57,534 nt of DNA from Clostridia bacterium (GCA_028698585.1 JAQVWG010000010.1:1-57534), one strand, 5' to 3'; positions 1 to 9,839 are shown, counted from the first letter of the stretch. Program-made: numbers and translations. The notes: generated by a model from the letters alone, not told the origin.

Positions 1-269
1 CTCGTACTTAGATAATGGCAAGCTGTCAATACAGTATGCGTCAGTAAATTGAATCGTGGTATTAACGTATCTACAGATTTACACCAGTAGACACTCTAAG
101 TGCTAGATATATTGTCTTGTTGTGCATTAGTTAAGTAACTTACTCGTACTTAGATAATGGCAAGCTGTCAATACAGTATGCGTCAGTAAATTGAATCGTG
201 GTATTAACGTATCTACAGATTTACACCAGTAGACACTCTAAGTGCTAGATATATTGTCTTGTTGTGCAT
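1..269. repeat. Tandem duplication of the gtrA 3' end
   Basis: Positions 1-127 and 143-269 are identical over all 127 bases, with a period of 142 bp. The right-hand copy contains the last ten codons and stop of the reverse-strand gtrA-like gene (238-269) plus its downstream DNA. The left-hand copy repeats this beyond the stop. The array reaches the window edge and may continue outside it. No transposase, inverted ends or mobile element is visible. Confidence 0.95.
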
Positions 270-816
270 CGGTCGAATTATTACTCTGCGTTACTTGGGC
301 GTTAGGTAAATTGTTCTGTTGAGTATCTTGCGTGTTGGTTGAATCTGGTTGTATCGTGTCAAGCTGTTGGCGTTTAGCTAGGTCGTTAGTGTTCTCGCTG
401 TTGCGATATACCCAGAACTTGCACACTAAGTACTCTGTTAACATATTGACTATCATGGTGCCTAATAGTACGATATATTCAAACCCTCTCCATGTAACTG
501 CCTTGGTCAGCGCTACGCCCCACCATATTGACAACGGTGTAAACACGCAGTAATATGCGAATATTTTGAGCATGGCAATGGGTATGTTGTTAGCAGATTT
601 GAATGTAAACTTGCGGTTAAATGTAAAGTTCCACAATACAGACAATACCAGCGCAATGAAATAGTTAGGGCCATATTCTGTGGCGACAAACTTGGGTCCC
701 CAGTTGACCAACTCGTTAAGTAGGGTAAAGGACACAGCCTGTATAACGCCAGCAGATATGCTGAATAGTACGAACTTGAGCATTTGCCATAACTGTGCTT
801 TTTTGTTTTTATCCAT
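238..816 (-). CDS. GtrA family membrane protein with polar C-terminal tail
   Basis: 192-residue integral membrane protein. The first ~140 residues carry about four hydrophobic segments and the WNFTFNRKFTF signature of the GtrA family, whose members help move lipid-linked sugars or act in cell-surface polysaccharide and teichoic acid glycosylation. Residues ~140-192 are a Gln/Asn/Thr-rich low-complexity tail that the family does not need. An AGGAG-type site precedes the ATG. The gene stands alone, divergent from the fibre gene, and its last ten codons are duplicated downstream. Function within the family (which glycan) cannot be told from sequence. Family call is firm, role inferred. Confidence 0.85.
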   Translation of the reverse strand: MDKNKKAQLWQMLKFVLFSISAGVIQAVSFTLLNELVNWGPKFVATEYGPNYFIALVLSVLWNFTFNRKFTFKSANNIPIAMLKIFAYYCVFTPLSIWWGVALTKAVTWRGFEYIVLLGTMIVNMLTEYLVCKFWVYRNSENTNDLAKRQQLDTIQPDSTNTQDTQQNNLPNAQVTQSNNSTDAQQDNISST

Positions 817-1069
817 AAATTGTTACTCCTCACATGATATTGCGCTGCATTATACACATAATTATAACTGCTACGGTGCAAATGTCAACAGATTTTCTCG
901 CGGTGGCAATGTAATTGTTGATAATAGTGGTGGAATGACATTGTTGTATGTTAAGCGAATGAATAATTAGAGCTACATTTCATGTAAGACTTATGTAAAT
1001 GTTACTTTCTAACCAACATCATGTTATGTCGCAGAGACTGCTATATGTAAATATGTGGCAGATGCTACC

Positions 1070-1097
1070 TTTACAAAACGGTATTGTATAGTATAAT
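1070..1097 (+). promoter_or_regulatory. Promoter for the collagen-like gene
   Basis: TTTACA (1070-1075), a 16-base spacer and TATAAT (1092-1097) make a good sigma-A type promoter. It is about 90 bases before the collagen-like gene, which has an AAAGGAG site at 1173-1179. The stretch 817-1187 otherwise shows no gene. Confidence 0.6.
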
Positions 1098-1187
1098 GCC
1101 GATAAGATGTAACATGCCACAGTTGTACCTAAGCAGGAGTTACTGACCTGCACCCAAAGGATTTGACAAAATAAAGGAGTATAATTA

Positions 1188-4100
1188 ATGGCAGTTTTTA
1201 ACTATTATGCTCAACTGGACCAGCATAAGAATCTAAGTCTGTTGAGTAACTTCAGCCTTAATCAAGGCGAAAATCTTACGACTCGCATAAAGTTCATCAT
1301 ACCGATAGAGTATTGGGATTACAGTTTTGCGTTGGAAATTGAGACACCCATAAACAGGTATATAACGGCGACATTGGAGTGGGAGGAGGACGCAGACAAT
1401 ACGCAGGTCCTATTCTACGATATAGAAAACTGTATTACTGCACATAGAGGGCTATTGACTCTGCAATTGGTGGCACGTGACGGCGGTGATAACAGCATAG
1501 TTTTCAAATCAAATATTAACAATCAATGTACGCTCAGTGTGCTGCCGTCAGTACAAGGCAACGTGAGTACATACACGGAGCAAAGCCTTAGTAGTGCGAT
1601 ATTCGACGGCATAGAGCAACTTGCCGACATAGTTGGACAGGTCAATAACGCTATTGAACAAGTGCAACAGCAAGGACAGACTGTAGCGGGGATTGGCGAA
1701 CAATTGCTTGAGGATAAGAATAACGGAGTATTCAATGGTGCAGACGGACAAAGTGCGACCGTGTCTGTCGGCACAGTTACTACAGGGGATGCAGGCTCCA
1801 GCGCTAATGTTACAAACTGTGGCACTGGCGCCAGCGTCGTGTTAAACTTCGCTATCCCAAAGGGCGATAAGGGTGATACTGGAGCACAAGGAACTAGTGG
1901 TGCAAACGGTCAGGACGGCAGAGGTATAGTATCTGTTGTAAAGACTGGCACGAGTGGACTGGTTGATACTTATACAATCACATTTACCGATAATGTAACC
2001 AACACATTAACTGTTACTAATGGTGATGACGGTGCCGAGGGATTAAGTATGTATCGCACCTCACAGGCAACATTAGTTTCTACAACATCACTTATTAGGA
2101 CAAGCATTAATGTACCAGCGTATAGGAGCATTAAAGTTGGTGACTTAATTATTGCAGACAATTACAATCATACAGCCACCTACATATACTCTGTAACAGC
2201 AGTAGGAGATGACAATGTTACTGTGGGATATATCACTGTGATAACAGGTGCGACTGGACCACAAGGAGCAACAGGAGCAACAGGGACAACCGGTGCTAAA
2301 GGGGACAAAGGTGACACTGGCGAACAAGGGATACAGGGACCACAAGGTATACAAGGTATAAAGGGGGACAAAGGTGATACCGGAGCACAAGGAATACAAG
2401 GCATACAAGGTGTACAAGGCGAGCAAGGAATACAAGGTGTCAAAGGCGATAAGGGTGATACTGGTGACAGTTTTTCAATTAGTGGAACTTTTGCTAGCAT
2501 TGACTTAATGAATGCTTCTACCCTATACGATGTTGGGGACTTTGTGCTGATTGATACAGGCACAACGACAGATACCGATTATGGTAAGGTATATATGCGC
2601 ACTTCCAGCGGTATTGGCAGTATACATTGGTCTTATATTGTGGACATGTCAGTAACGGGTATTAAGGGTGACAAGGGTGATACTGGTTCGACTGGCCCGC
2701 AAGGTGTACAAGGTGAACAAGGTCCGCAAGGTGTACAAGGTGAACAAGGTGTTAAAGGGGACACAGGCGAAACTGGTGCTCAAGGCCCACAGGGCGAACA
2801 AGGGCTTCAAGGGCCAAAAGGTGATACTGGTGATACCGGAGCACAAGGCGAGCAAGGTATACAGGGTATTCAGGGTATTCAAGGTGAAAAGGGTGATACA
2901 GGAGATACTGGTGCAAAAGGGGACACTGGTGATACAGGGCCTCAAGGTGAACGTGGACCACAAGGTATACAAGGATTGCAAGGTGATACTGGCGCAGATG
3001 GTCAACAAGGTATACAAGGTCCACAAGGTCCACAAGGTGAACAAGGTATACAAGGTCCACAGGGTGAAACTGGTGCTACTGGTGCTCAAGGATTACAAGG
3101 TGAAGCAGGATTGCGAGGACCGACCGGAGCGAGTGGTAATCCTGTATGGATAAGATATAGTGCATATGCTGATGGCACCGACTTTACATCAACTTGGACA
3201 AGTGGACAAAACTATATAGGTGTAGTAGTGGCACTATCTGCACCGACAGATAAAAGCAGTTATAATTGGTGTCTGTTCAAAGGTGAGCAAGGAATACAAG
3301 GGACAACCGGTGCTACTGGTCCTCAGGGAGAAACCGGACCTCAAGGAGAGACTGGTCCTCAAGGAGAGACTGGTGCAACTGGAGCAACTGGTGCCACTGG
3401 AAAGGGTATAACTTCAATAGCGAAAACAAGTACGAGTGGATTAGTTGATACACATACGATAACTTTTACAGATGCTACAACAAGTACATTCACCGTTACT
3501 AATGGTACAACTGATATTTATGACTTGGTGATTGCAAGTCAAAGCGACTTTACTACTTTTTGCACAGCGATAGACAATAGCACATTAGATACTGGTATAC
3601 ACTCGATATTAATTAAGGGTGATGGTGGTACGACATCATATGCTCGCACGGGTAATTTAACACTACCATCTCACATAACAGAACTGCACGGTATAAACGG
3701 TGCGAAACTTGCATTTACAGATTGTGTTTTGACTTCTGCGACACAATATTCTGTCAAAAAATGTGACGGAGTCAATTTCTTATTGGGTGGTAAAACCACC
3801 ACGATATCATACTTTGACAATCTGCAAAACTGCCAAATATCCTTCGCGTCGGTTACTTATGGCGGTGTGGCGCAAGCAGTTGGTTACTGTAACAACTTAA
3901 TTAACTGTAATATGGTATATAGTGAGGCATTAAGTGAAAATCTTAATCCGCAGAGAGTGTTGTTTGGATATTGTAATAACCTAGTCAATTGTAGTGGCTC
4001 GTTAAAATATAGTGCACGGGTATATTACAACGGATTAAAATATAATTACTACAATGCAAATGCCTATGTTTACTATAACTGTACCAATATATCTAACTGT

Positions 4101-4334
4101 TCTGGTACAGCAACAACTGCTAATGAGGTAGGAAGCAGTACAGCAACAGGTGTTGCGGTCGCGTTTAATACTTGTAGTCTTGTGTCCAATTGTACAGGGA
4201 ACGCTAGTAACACAAACTCATCTACTGGAAATACTTGTTCATATAGAGATTGCAGTTATGGAAGCAGTTGCAAGGCGTTATCTACTACAACAGGTGGCAC
4301 AATAACCAAGTGGGATACGGACAGTTGCGATTAA
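1188..4334 (+). CDS. Collagen-like fibre protein with phage baseplate/tail-type N-terminus
   Basis: 1048 residues. Residues 1-~170 resemble the N-terminal module of phage BppU/tail-fibre proteins (anchor domain, then a Gln-rich helical stretch). Four blocks of Gly-X-Y triplets follow (about 226-246, 354-427, 491-650 and 699-739), rich in GPQG, GEQG and GDTG, which would form a collagen triple helix. They are separated by small globular insertions, and a KTxTSGLVDTxTITFTD module occurs twice (~252 and ~745). The C-terminal ~170 residues hold repeated C-x-x-[LIVN]-x-x-C steps ([24 protein letters not shown]), suggesting a beta-solenoid tip. No signal peptide is obvious. AAAGGAG lies 8 bases before the ATG. 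It may be a domesticated tail fibre or adhesin. Related proteins occur in prophages, but no other structural phage genes are nearby. Confidence 0.85.
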   Translation: MAVFNYYAQLDQHKNLSLLSNFSLNQGENLTTRIKFIIPIEYWDYSFALEIETPINRYITATLEWEEDADNTQVLFYDIENCITAHRGLLTLQLVARDGGDNSIVFKSNINNQCTLSVLPSVQGNVSTYTEQSLSSAIFDGIEQLADIVGQVNNAIEQVQQQGQTVAGIGEQLLEDKNNGVFNGADGQSATVSVGTVTTGDAGSSANVTNCGTGASVVLNFAIPKGDKGDTGAQGTSGANGQDGRGIVSVVKTGTSGLVDTYTITFTDNVTNTLTVTNGDDGAEGLSMYRTSQATLVSTTSLIRTSINVPAYRSIKVGDLIIADNYNHTATYIYSVTAVGDDNVTVGYITVITGATGPQGATGATGTTGAKGDKGDTGEQGIQGPQGIQGIKGDKGDTGAQGIQGIQGVQGEQGIQGVKGDKGDTGDSFSISGTFASIDLMNASTLYDVGDFVLIDTGTTTDTDYGKVYMRTSSGIGSIHWSYIVDMSVTGIKGDKGDTGSTGPQGVQGEQGPQGVQGEQGVKGDTGETGAQGPQGEQGLQGPKGDTGDTGAQGEQGIQGIQGIQGEKGDTGDTGAKGDTGDTGPQGERGPQGIQGLQGDTGADGQQGIQGPQGPQGEQGIQGPQGETGATGAQGLQGEAGLRGPTGASGNPVWIRYSAYADGTDFTSTWTSGQNYIGVVVALSAPTDKSSYNWCLFKGEQGIQGTTGATGPQGETGPQGETGPQGETGATGATGATGKGITSIAKTSTSGLVDTHTITFTDATTSTFTVTNGTTDIYDLVIASQSDFTTFCTAIDNSTLDTGIHSILIKGDGGTTSYARTGNLTLPSHITELHGINGAKLAFTDCVLTSATQYSVKKCDGVNFLLGGKTTTISYFDNLQNCQISFASVTYGGVAQAVGYCNNLINCNMVYSEALSENLNPQRVLFGYCNNLVNCSGSLKYSARVYYNGLKYNYYNANAYVYYNCTNISNCSGTATTANEVGSSTATGVAVAFNTCSLVSNCTGNASNTNSSTGNTCSYRDCSYGSSCKALSTTTGGTITKWDTDSCD

Positions 4335-4348
4335 GGAGATAAATAATT

Positions 4349-4633
4349 ATGACAGAACAAGAAATAAGAGCAAGAATGAACGAAGCGTTTAGAGAAGATA
4401 GAGAAAGATTCTTCAAAGTAGCAGATAGTATACACTTACAACCTAAATATGCAGAACACTTAACAGAACTTGAGCAAGTTAAACAGCAATGGCGAGATAT
4501 ACCAGCACAAGCAGACTATCCTAACTTTACTCATCCTGTTGAATTGCCGAGCTGGTTTCCAACGGTTAAGTTTACAAGCAGTTGGGAAAAAGACACCTAT
4601 ATCGCCGATACATTATTAAGTGTAGCGCAATAG
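4349..4633 (+). CDS. Small protein resembling a phage tail-fibre assembly chaperone
   Basis: 94 residues, 14 bases after the fibre gene with an AAGGAG site overlapping the fibre stop, so co-transcribed. The first half is charged and helical (EQEIRARMNEAFREDRERF). The second half has the pattern QQWRDIP-x5-YPNFTHPVELP, similar to the W-x-x-Y/IP...FP...WP-x-P motif in small tail assembly chaperone proteins (Tfa/gp38-like, Phage_tail_APC) that commonly follow tail-fibre genes. It lacks membrane segments and would be cytoplasmic. Position and motif support a fold or assembly partner of the collagen-like protein. The motif match is from memory, so treat the family call as tentative. Confidence 0.6.
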   Translation: MTEQEIRARMNEAFREDRERFFKVADSIHLQPKYAEHLTELEQVKQQWRDIPAQADYPNFTHPVELPSWFPTVKFTSSWEKDTYIADTLLSVAQ

Positions 4634-4884
4634 TATCATTACTGTGGCTATACAGTGTGTCGTTAATGATATAATAGCGGCGTGCAAGGGCGACTAGTGA
4701 TAATTATGTGGTCATATATTGCACACCACAAAATGCGTTTATGTAGTGGCTACAGGAATGAAACTAGTCTTAGGGTAATCCGTGTTATATCAAGAGTATG
4801 CAGTACGGATTGACTTTCGAGTAAAGGTTAAGAATAATTGGTGATAATATCACAATCAATAGCATGCCAGTGTTATAAAGATAA

Positions 4885-4917
4885 AATAGGGTGCAAGTAT
4901 AATGCTTGCACCCTATT
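4885..4917 (-). terminator. Rho-independent terminator of glnA
   Basis: Perfect 13-bp stem (4885-4897 with 4905-4917) and 7-base loop. On the reverse strand the stem is followed by TTATCTTTAT, fitting termination of glnA, whose stop is 180 bases upstream. The rest of 4634-5096 shows only a weak hairpin (TATCATTA...TAATGATA, 4634-4671) after the chaperone-like gene. Confidence 0.75.
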
Positions 4918-5096
4918 GATGTGTATTATGTAATGGTTAATCACTAACTATGGTCAGTTATGTAGTACCGGCTAGCCACCCTAATATTTATAGTAGCCTT
5001 GTCGCCTACTGGGTGTTCTAAATATCCTACAATTAGGCTATCGCCAACGCCAGTAAACAAGCGCATTAACTCAACTGTTGCTATGACTAGAATATG

Positions 5097-6536
5097 CTAT
5101 AAGTCATAATACTGCGCAAACTCGGCAGGGTTGGGGATTTGATTAATTTTTTGCGCTTCCTTGCGTTTGCGAGCAATCCATAGTTCAATAAGAGTCTTAG
5201 AGAATACGCCACCTTGTTGCAAGTACTCGTTGTCCTTACTGAGTGCGTCTAGCGATTCATTAAGTGAAGTGGGCAGATGACCTATCTTGGATTTCTCTTC
5301 TTCTGTCAAGTTGAACAGGTTGAAGTCGAATGGTCCCCAGGCGTACTTACTGGCGTCTATTCTATTCTTGATACCGTCTAGTCCTGCCATTAAGATAGCA
5401 GAGTATGCATAGTATGGGTTGCATGTAGCGTCTGGATTGCGTAGTTCAAATCGCTTATGATTGGGCAACTTGGCGTATGCTGGTATTCTTATGACTGCAC
5501 TACGGTTACTCATTGCATAACCTATAGTAACTGGTGCTTCGAATCCCGGCACTAGTCTCTTGTATGAGTTAGTAGATGGGTTAGTAAATGCGCATAGGCT
5601 GGCAGCGTGACTAAGCAGTCCACCCATAAAATACATTGCAGTCTGTGATAGTTGACCATAACCTGACTGGTCATAGAACAGTGGTTGGCCGTTCTTCTTA
5701 AGTAACATATGAACGTGCATGCCGTTGCCTGCCTCGCCATATAAGGGTTTAGGCAGGAATGTAGCAGTCTTGCCATATTCTACAGCACAATTCTTAATTA
5801 AGTACTTGATAATCATTGTTGCGTCAGCCATAAAACTCATTTTGCCTAGTTCTACTTCTATCTCCAACTGGCCGGGACCACCTACCTCATGGTGATGATA
5901 TTTTACTGGTATTCCCCATTCCTCCATTCGAATACAGATATCTGAACGTAGGTCGTTATTGACATCCTGTGGCAGACAGATGTGGTAGCCACCTTTAAGC
6001 GGTATCTGGTATCCGTTGTTATTATCTTCGCTACCACCGTTCCACTCTGCCTGAGAAACGCCTATCTCGAATGCAACTCTGTTGGGTGTTACCTGATATT
6101 TAACATTATCGAATACGTGGAACTCGAACTCCGGTCCTATAAGATATTCGTCTGCGATACCTTGCTCTTGCATATATCTCTCGGCAGACAGTGCAACATT
6201 CTTGGGATATTGATCAAAAGGCTTGTTGGCGGATAGTTCTATGGAACACACATCGCCTAGCATAGTCAGCGTAGGCACTTGAGCGAATGGCTCGACTTGA
6301 GCAGATTGAATATCTGGTATGAATACCATATCGCTCTTTTCCACTGCCCTAAAGCCATAGTTAGAACCGTCGAAACCTATACCGTAGACTACGGTATCCT
6401 GAGTAAAGTTATGGCTAGGTATGGTTATGTGGCGCCATCTACCATCGATGTCAATCATTTTGAAGTCAATCATAGCAATGTTATGTTGTTTACAATAATC
6501 TTGCACTTGCGCTACCGTGGTAACATTATTAATCAT
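5097..6536 (-). CDS. glnA: Glutamine synthetase, type I
   Basis: 479 residues. It makes glutamine from glutamate, ammonia and ATP in the cytoplasm. Hallmarks in order are FDGSNYGFRAVEKSDM near residue 55, the metal/ATP region with KYHHHEVGGPGQ, GNGMHVHMLLKK, and the substrate loop RLVPGFEAPVTIGYAMSNRSA. It is longer than the ~445-residue Bacillus enzyme and ends EFAQYYDL like the longer type. The NLYxLP tyrosine that is adenylylated in proteobacterial enzymes is replaced by phenylalanine (NLFNL, Phe408), so control by adenylylation is not expected. A promoter and an overlapping inverted repeat lie directly upstream, suggesting transcriptional control. Confidence 0.96.
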   Translation of the reverse strand: MINNVTTVAQVQDYCKQHNIAMIDFKMIDIDGRWRHITIPSHNFTQDTVVYGIGFDGSNYGFRAVEKSDMVFIPDIQSAQVEPFAQVPTLTMLGDVCSIELSANKPFDQYPKNVALSAERYMQEQGIADEYLIGPEFEFHVFDNVKYQVTPNRVAFEIGVSQAEWNGGSEDNNNGYQIPLKGGYHICLPQDVNNDLRSDICIRMEEWGIPVKYHHHEVGGPGQLEIEVELGKMSFMADATMIIKYLIKNCAVEYGKTATFLPKPLYGEAGNGMHVHMLLKKNGQPLFYDQSGYGQLSQTAMYFMGGLLSHAASLCAFTNPSTNSYKRLVPGFEAPVTIGYAMSNRSAVIRIPAYAKLPNHKRFELRNPDATCNPYYAYSAILMAGLDGIKNRIDASKYAWGPFDFNLFNLTEEEKSKIGHLPTSLNESLDALSKDNEYLQQGGVFSKTLIELWIARKRKEAQKINQIPNPAEFAQYYDL

Positions 6537-6577
6537 TATGTTTTGTCTCTCCTAGTAAGTGATATTAAATCATTATT

Positions 6578-6598
6578 TTGCATGCGCTTGCATGCCAA
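6578..6598. promoter_or_regulatory. Inverted repeat just downstream of the glnA -10 box
   Basis: TTGCATGC (6578-6585), a 4-base gap and GCATGCCAA (6590-6598) form an inverted repeat with one extra base. It sits right after the reverse-strand -10 box, a normal place for a repressor operator. It does not match the GlnR box (TGTNA-N7-TNACA). Confidence 0.4.
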
Positions 6599-6602
6599 CA
6601 GC

Positions 6603-6631
6603 ATTATATATTATTTTAAGGTTTACTTCAA
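6603..6631 (-). promoter_or_regulatory. glnA promoter
   Basis: On the reverse strand TTGAAG (6631-6626), a 17-base spacer and TATAAT (6608-6603). The predicted start gives a leader of about 60 bases containing the inverted repeat at 6578-6598 and an AGGAGAG ribosome site. Confidence 0.6.
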
Positions 6632-6670
6632 TAGTTTTGAGTGGATATTTATTATAAGTTAATTTTTTAC

Positions 6671-6698
6671 TTGCTTTTTAGGACCGTTAATATATAAT
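6671..6698 (+). promoter_or_regulatory. galE promoter
   Basis: TTGCTT (6671-6676), a 16-base spacer and TATAAT (6693-6698). Transcription would start near 6705, after the TTG codon at 6703, which argues against that TTG as the galE start. Confidence 0.6.
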
Positions 6699-6723
6699 AG
6701 AATTGGATAGTAATCTAGGGGAG

Positions 6724-7752
6724 GTGGCTAAGACGAATACAGTACTATTGACAGGTGGCACCGGCTATATTGGCAGTCATGTGGCAGTAGAATTGGCCAT
6801 GTCTGGACATTCAGTAGTGCTACTGGACAACCTGTCCAACAGCAGAGCAAGTGTAGTTGATAGAATTGCGCAAATCACCTGCAAGCCTGTGCAGTTTATA
6901 CGCCTAGATATGTTAGATTATGAAGGGCTGTGCGCTGTTTTCGAGCAATATAACTTCGACGGTGTCATACACCTAGCAGGCATGAAGGCAGTTGGCGAGA
7001 GCGTAGAAAAGCCGTTGGAGTATTACAGGAACAATGTGGGCGCAACAATCAATCTGGCTAGGTGTTGCTGTAAATATAATGTAGTTAATATCGTTTTTTC
7101 TTCATCAGCTACAGTATATGGTACTAATGCTAATATGCCACTATGTGAGGACAACGATACTGGTTGCGTCAATCCATACGGTTGGACTAAATTGATGAGT
7201 GAACAGATACTACGAGATGTGGCACGGTCAAGAAAAGATTGCAATATTGCACTATTAAGATATTTTAACCCAATAGGTGCTCACAGTAGCGGCTTGATAG
7301 GTGAGTGTCCTAACGATATACCAAGCAACCTAGCACCCTACGTGCTCAAAGTTGCCAGTGGACAACTGCCTTATGTGAGAGTGTTCGGTAATGACTACGA
7401 TACCGTTGACGGCACTGGCGTTAGGGATTATATACACGTGGTTGACCTAGCTAAGGGACACATAAATGCTCTGGATAAACTTAATACCAACTGCGGTCTT
7501 GTTACCTATAACTTGGGCAGGGGTAAAGGATACAGCGTGCTAGAAGTTATTGCCGCATTCGAGAGAGCGTGTGGCAGGAAGATTCCATACAAGTTCGTAC
7601 AGAGAAGGGCAGGAGATATAGCCATCTGTTACGCAAGTGTAGACAAGGCGAGAGAACAACTCGGCTGGCAAGCGCAGTACGATATAGACCAAATGGCGAT
7701 TGACGGCTGGAAATGGCAACAGTATTACGTCAAGAATCTGTTTAACGAATGA
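6724..7752 (+). CDS. galE: UDP-glucose 4-epimerase
   Basis: Interconverts UDP-glucose and UDP-galactose with bound NAD, feeding galactose use and glycan or glycolipid synthesis. It begins with the Rossmann motif TGGTGYIGSH and has the short-chain dehydrogenase site SSSATVYG followed by Y-G-W-T-K, with FNPIGAHSSG and GTGVRDYIHV downstream, full length for the family (~342 residues). The start is unclear. The frame opens at TTG 6703 without a ribosome site and upstream of the predicted transcript start. GTG 6724 gives the natural N-terminus, but AGGGGAGG abuts it with almost no spacing. I prefer GTG 6724. The next gene follows after 83 bases, possibly co-transcribed. Confidence 0.93.
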   Translation: MAKTNTVLLTGGTGYIGSHVAVELAMSGHSVVLLDNLSNSRASVVDRIAQITCKPVQFIRLDMLDYEGLCAVFEQYNFDGVIHLAGMKAVGESVEKPLEYYRNNVGATINLARCCCKYNVVNIVFSSSATVYGTNANMPLCEDNDTGCVNPYGWTKLMSEQILRDVARSRKDCNIALLRYFNPIGAHSSGLIGECPNDIPSNLAPYVLKVASGQLPYVRVFGNDYDTVDGTGVRDYIHVVDLAKGHINALDKLNTNCGLVTYNLGRGKGYSVLEVIAAFERACGRKIPYKFVQRRAGDIAICYASVDKAREQLGWQAQYDIDQMAIDGWKWQQYYVKNLFNE

Positions 7753-7835
7753 TAATAACTACATTCCTGTATGCTAAACGGTTGTACGATAAACAATGCG
7801 TATAGGTAGCATATATGGATAAATGAGTGGAGTAT

Positions 7836-8813
7836 ATGATAGTAATTTTTCGCAATATTGATGAGCAAGATATAGACAGCATGACTAAATGGCTTAATAA
7901 ACAAGGCGTGAGCATGCAAATATTCGACAATGACGGAACGATTATCGGTAAACTGTATGGTAACATTAAGGCTATTGATAGCCGTTTCCTATATGAATGG
8001 AAAAGTGTAATTAACGTTATATCTACCGAGTGCAATCACGCGCTGGCAGGCAATAGTAAGGGCAAGAGAACAGTAACTGTCGGTAATGTGACATTCGGGC
8101 AAGAGTTCGTAATGATAGCAGGTCCATGTACAATAGAACAAGAGCAGGACTTATTGACTGTCGCACGTGCTGTCGCTGATAGTGGCGCTAAAGTGTTGCG
8201 AGGAGGCGCATACAAGCCTCGTACTAGTCCATACTCTTATCAGGGGCTAGGAAGTGAAGGACTCGCCATGCTAGAAAGGGCAGGCAAAGAGTGTGGACTA
8301 ATGACGGTATCCGAGATACCGGATGCACAACTGTTATCACAGTTTGACCATATAGACATACTCCAAGTGGGAGCAAGGAATATGCAGAACTACTATTTAC
8401 TCAAACAACTGGGTAAGTGTAATAAGCCCATTCTACTCAAGAGGGGACTATCAAGTACAGTTGATGAATGGTTATATAGCGCAGAATATATAATGAGCGA
8501 GGGCAACTGCAACGTGATTCTGTGTGACAGGGGCATAAGAATGGGAGATCGATGTGTTGTGGATATTGCTCAACTATACAATTCATTAGAAATGACGTGT
8601 CTGCCAATTATTGTTGACCCCTCGCACGCATGTGGTAACAGTAATCTAGTGTTGCCGTTGTCGAGGGCTGTTGCCAGTCTAGCGATAGATGGATTAATGA
8701 TAGAAGTCAATGCCGACTGCCAAAAAACTCTGTGTGATGGCGTACAATCATTAAGTATTACACAGTATCAACAGTTGGTAACTCAAGTGGATACTATAAG
8801 AAGGGTGATATAG
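7836..8813 (+). CDS. aroF: 3-deoxy-7-phosphoheptulonate (DAHP) synthase, type Ib with N-terminal regulatory domain
   Basis: Condenses phosphoenolpyruvate and erythrose 4-phosphate, the first step of the shikimate pathway. Residues 1-~70 form the ferredoxin-like regulatory domain seen in Thermotoga-type enzymes. The barrel then shows IAGPCTIE, LRGGAYKPRTSPYSYQGLG, QVGARNMQN, LLKRG and VDPSHACG, which hold the phosphoenolpyruvate, metal and phosphate ligands. The ATG at 7836 gives the usual MIVxF start and follows GTGGAG. A GTG at 7827 would add three residues. aroB lies about 1 kb away on the other strand. The stretch after LCDRGIR is several residues shorter than in Thermotoga. Feedback control by aromatic amino acids is likely from the domain but not shown. 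Confidence 0.94.
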   Translation: MIVIFRNIDEQDIDSMTKWLNKQGVSMQIFDNDGTIIGKLYGNIKAIDSRFLYEWKSVINVISTECNHALAGNSKGKRTVTVGNVTFGQEFVMIAGPCTIEQEQDLLTVARAVADSGAKVLRGGAYKPRTSPYSYQGLGSEGLAMLERAGKECGLMTVSEIPDAQLLSQFDHIDILQVGARNMQNYYLLKQLGKCNKPILLKRGLSSTVDEWLYSAEYIMSEGNCNVILCDRGIRMGDRCVVDIAQLYNSLEMTCLPIIVDPSHACGNSNLVLPLSRAVASLAIDGLMIEVNADCQKTLCDGVQSLSITQYQQLVTQVDTIRRVI

Positions 8814-8880
8814 TAGCGTAAATGCACATTACAACTGTCTATGACTACTATATGAAAATAGAACTAATAGTGAGGTGAAT

Positions 8881-9510
8881 ATGAAATCTAATATTAAGTT
8901 TTTTTTGTTCGGACAAACGGAAGGTAAGGCGCAGATAATTGTGCGCATTGCCATAATGATGGGTATTACCATACTGATTCAGTATCTTACAGGGCTGGCA
9001 GGCATACAGTTGTTGACCGGCTCATTCGTCAACCTACTGTTACTCCTATCTGTACTGCTTAGTGGAATGGTAGGTGGAGCGTGCGTCGGTATAATAACAC
9101 CGTTTATTGCGCTGTCAATAGGGCTCAACCCTAACGTATTGCTCGTACCGTTTATCGCGCTGTCCAATGCCATATTAATAGTCGCCTTCAGTCTAGTATG
9201 CATGCTGTTGAGATTATCTCAGAGAGAGGCCGTATGGCAGAGAATATGTGTGCTGATTGTTGCAGTTATTGTTGGCGCACTACTCAAGTATTTATTTATG
9301 TATTTTGTATGTATCAAGCTTGTATTCCCACTACTATTCCCTGCACCAATGGTTAATAAATTATCATTAGCATGGGGATTGCTACAGCTGGCTACTGCGT
9401 GTATAGGAGGTGCTGTGGCCACTGCGCTGTACTATCCATTACAAAAGGTTGGATTAATTAGGTCAGTACAAGTGAATAAGGACGGGCTAAATGATAACAT
9501 TGAACGTTAA
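8881..9510 (+). CDS. Membrane protein, probable ECF-type transporter S component
   Basis: About 209 residues with five to six hydrophobic segments, short loops and a charged tail. The pattern of small-residue helices (LLSGMVGGACVGIITPFIALSIG and GLLQLATACIGGAVA) is typical of substrate-binding S components of ECF vitamin or precursor transporters, which share an energizing module encoded elsewhere. No ligand-specific motif is recognised and no riboswitch is seen before it, so the substrate is unknown. The ATG at 8881 follows TGAGGTG. GTG 8875 is an alternative. It is the last gene of the galE-aroF stretch and is followed by a clear terminator. Confidence 0.6.
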   Translation: MKSNIKFFLFGQTEGKAQIIVRIAIMMGITILIQYLTGLAGIQLLTGSFVNLLLLLSVLLSGMVGGACVGIITPFIALSIGLNPNVLLVPFIALSNAILIVAFSLVCMLLRLSQREAVWQRICVLIVAVIVGALLKYLFMYFVCIKLVFPLLFPAPMVNKLSLAWGLLQLATACIGGAVATALYYPLQKVGLIRSVQVNKDGLNDNIER

Positions 9511-9595
9511 TGTCGCAATCTTGATAACAACTGTGTAGTCAATAGTACAGATAATAAGTATGCCAATGGCAGTTCAAATATATAGAATGTAAAAT

Positions 9596-9624
9596 GAGGA
9601 ATTGATAAGGTCAATTCCTCGTTT
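9596..9624 (+). terminator. Rho-independent terminator after the S-component gene
   Basis: GAGGAATTGA (9596-9605), loop TAAGG, TCAATTCCTC (9611-9620), then GTTTT. AAAAT precedes the stem, so it could work in both directions, for the S component and for aroB. No gene is seen in 9625-9839. Confidence 0.85.
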
Positions 9625-9839
9625 TAATATATATGAGTCTTAATTCACACTATGCGATTACTGTATTGACGTATCTGAGTGGAAAATTACTAGATGTTGC
9701 TCCGGTTCTTATGTAGATTATCTGTTAATGTGATTAATACAGAATGAAATGATATCAACAACACCCTATATATTAGTTATTATCTACTTAACTTACATAG
9801 TACTGATTGACAGATTGGTCAATATCCACAAGGCGAGCG

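Noticed and set aside
2145-3153. Long frames on both strands inside the collagen-like gene
   Set aside because: Shadows of the Gly-X-Y triplet repeats; their products are monotonous and lack start signals.
1188-4633. A prophage
   Set aside because: Only a fibre and a chaperone-like gene are present; no integrase, capsid, portal, terminase or lysis genes, and no attachment repeats.
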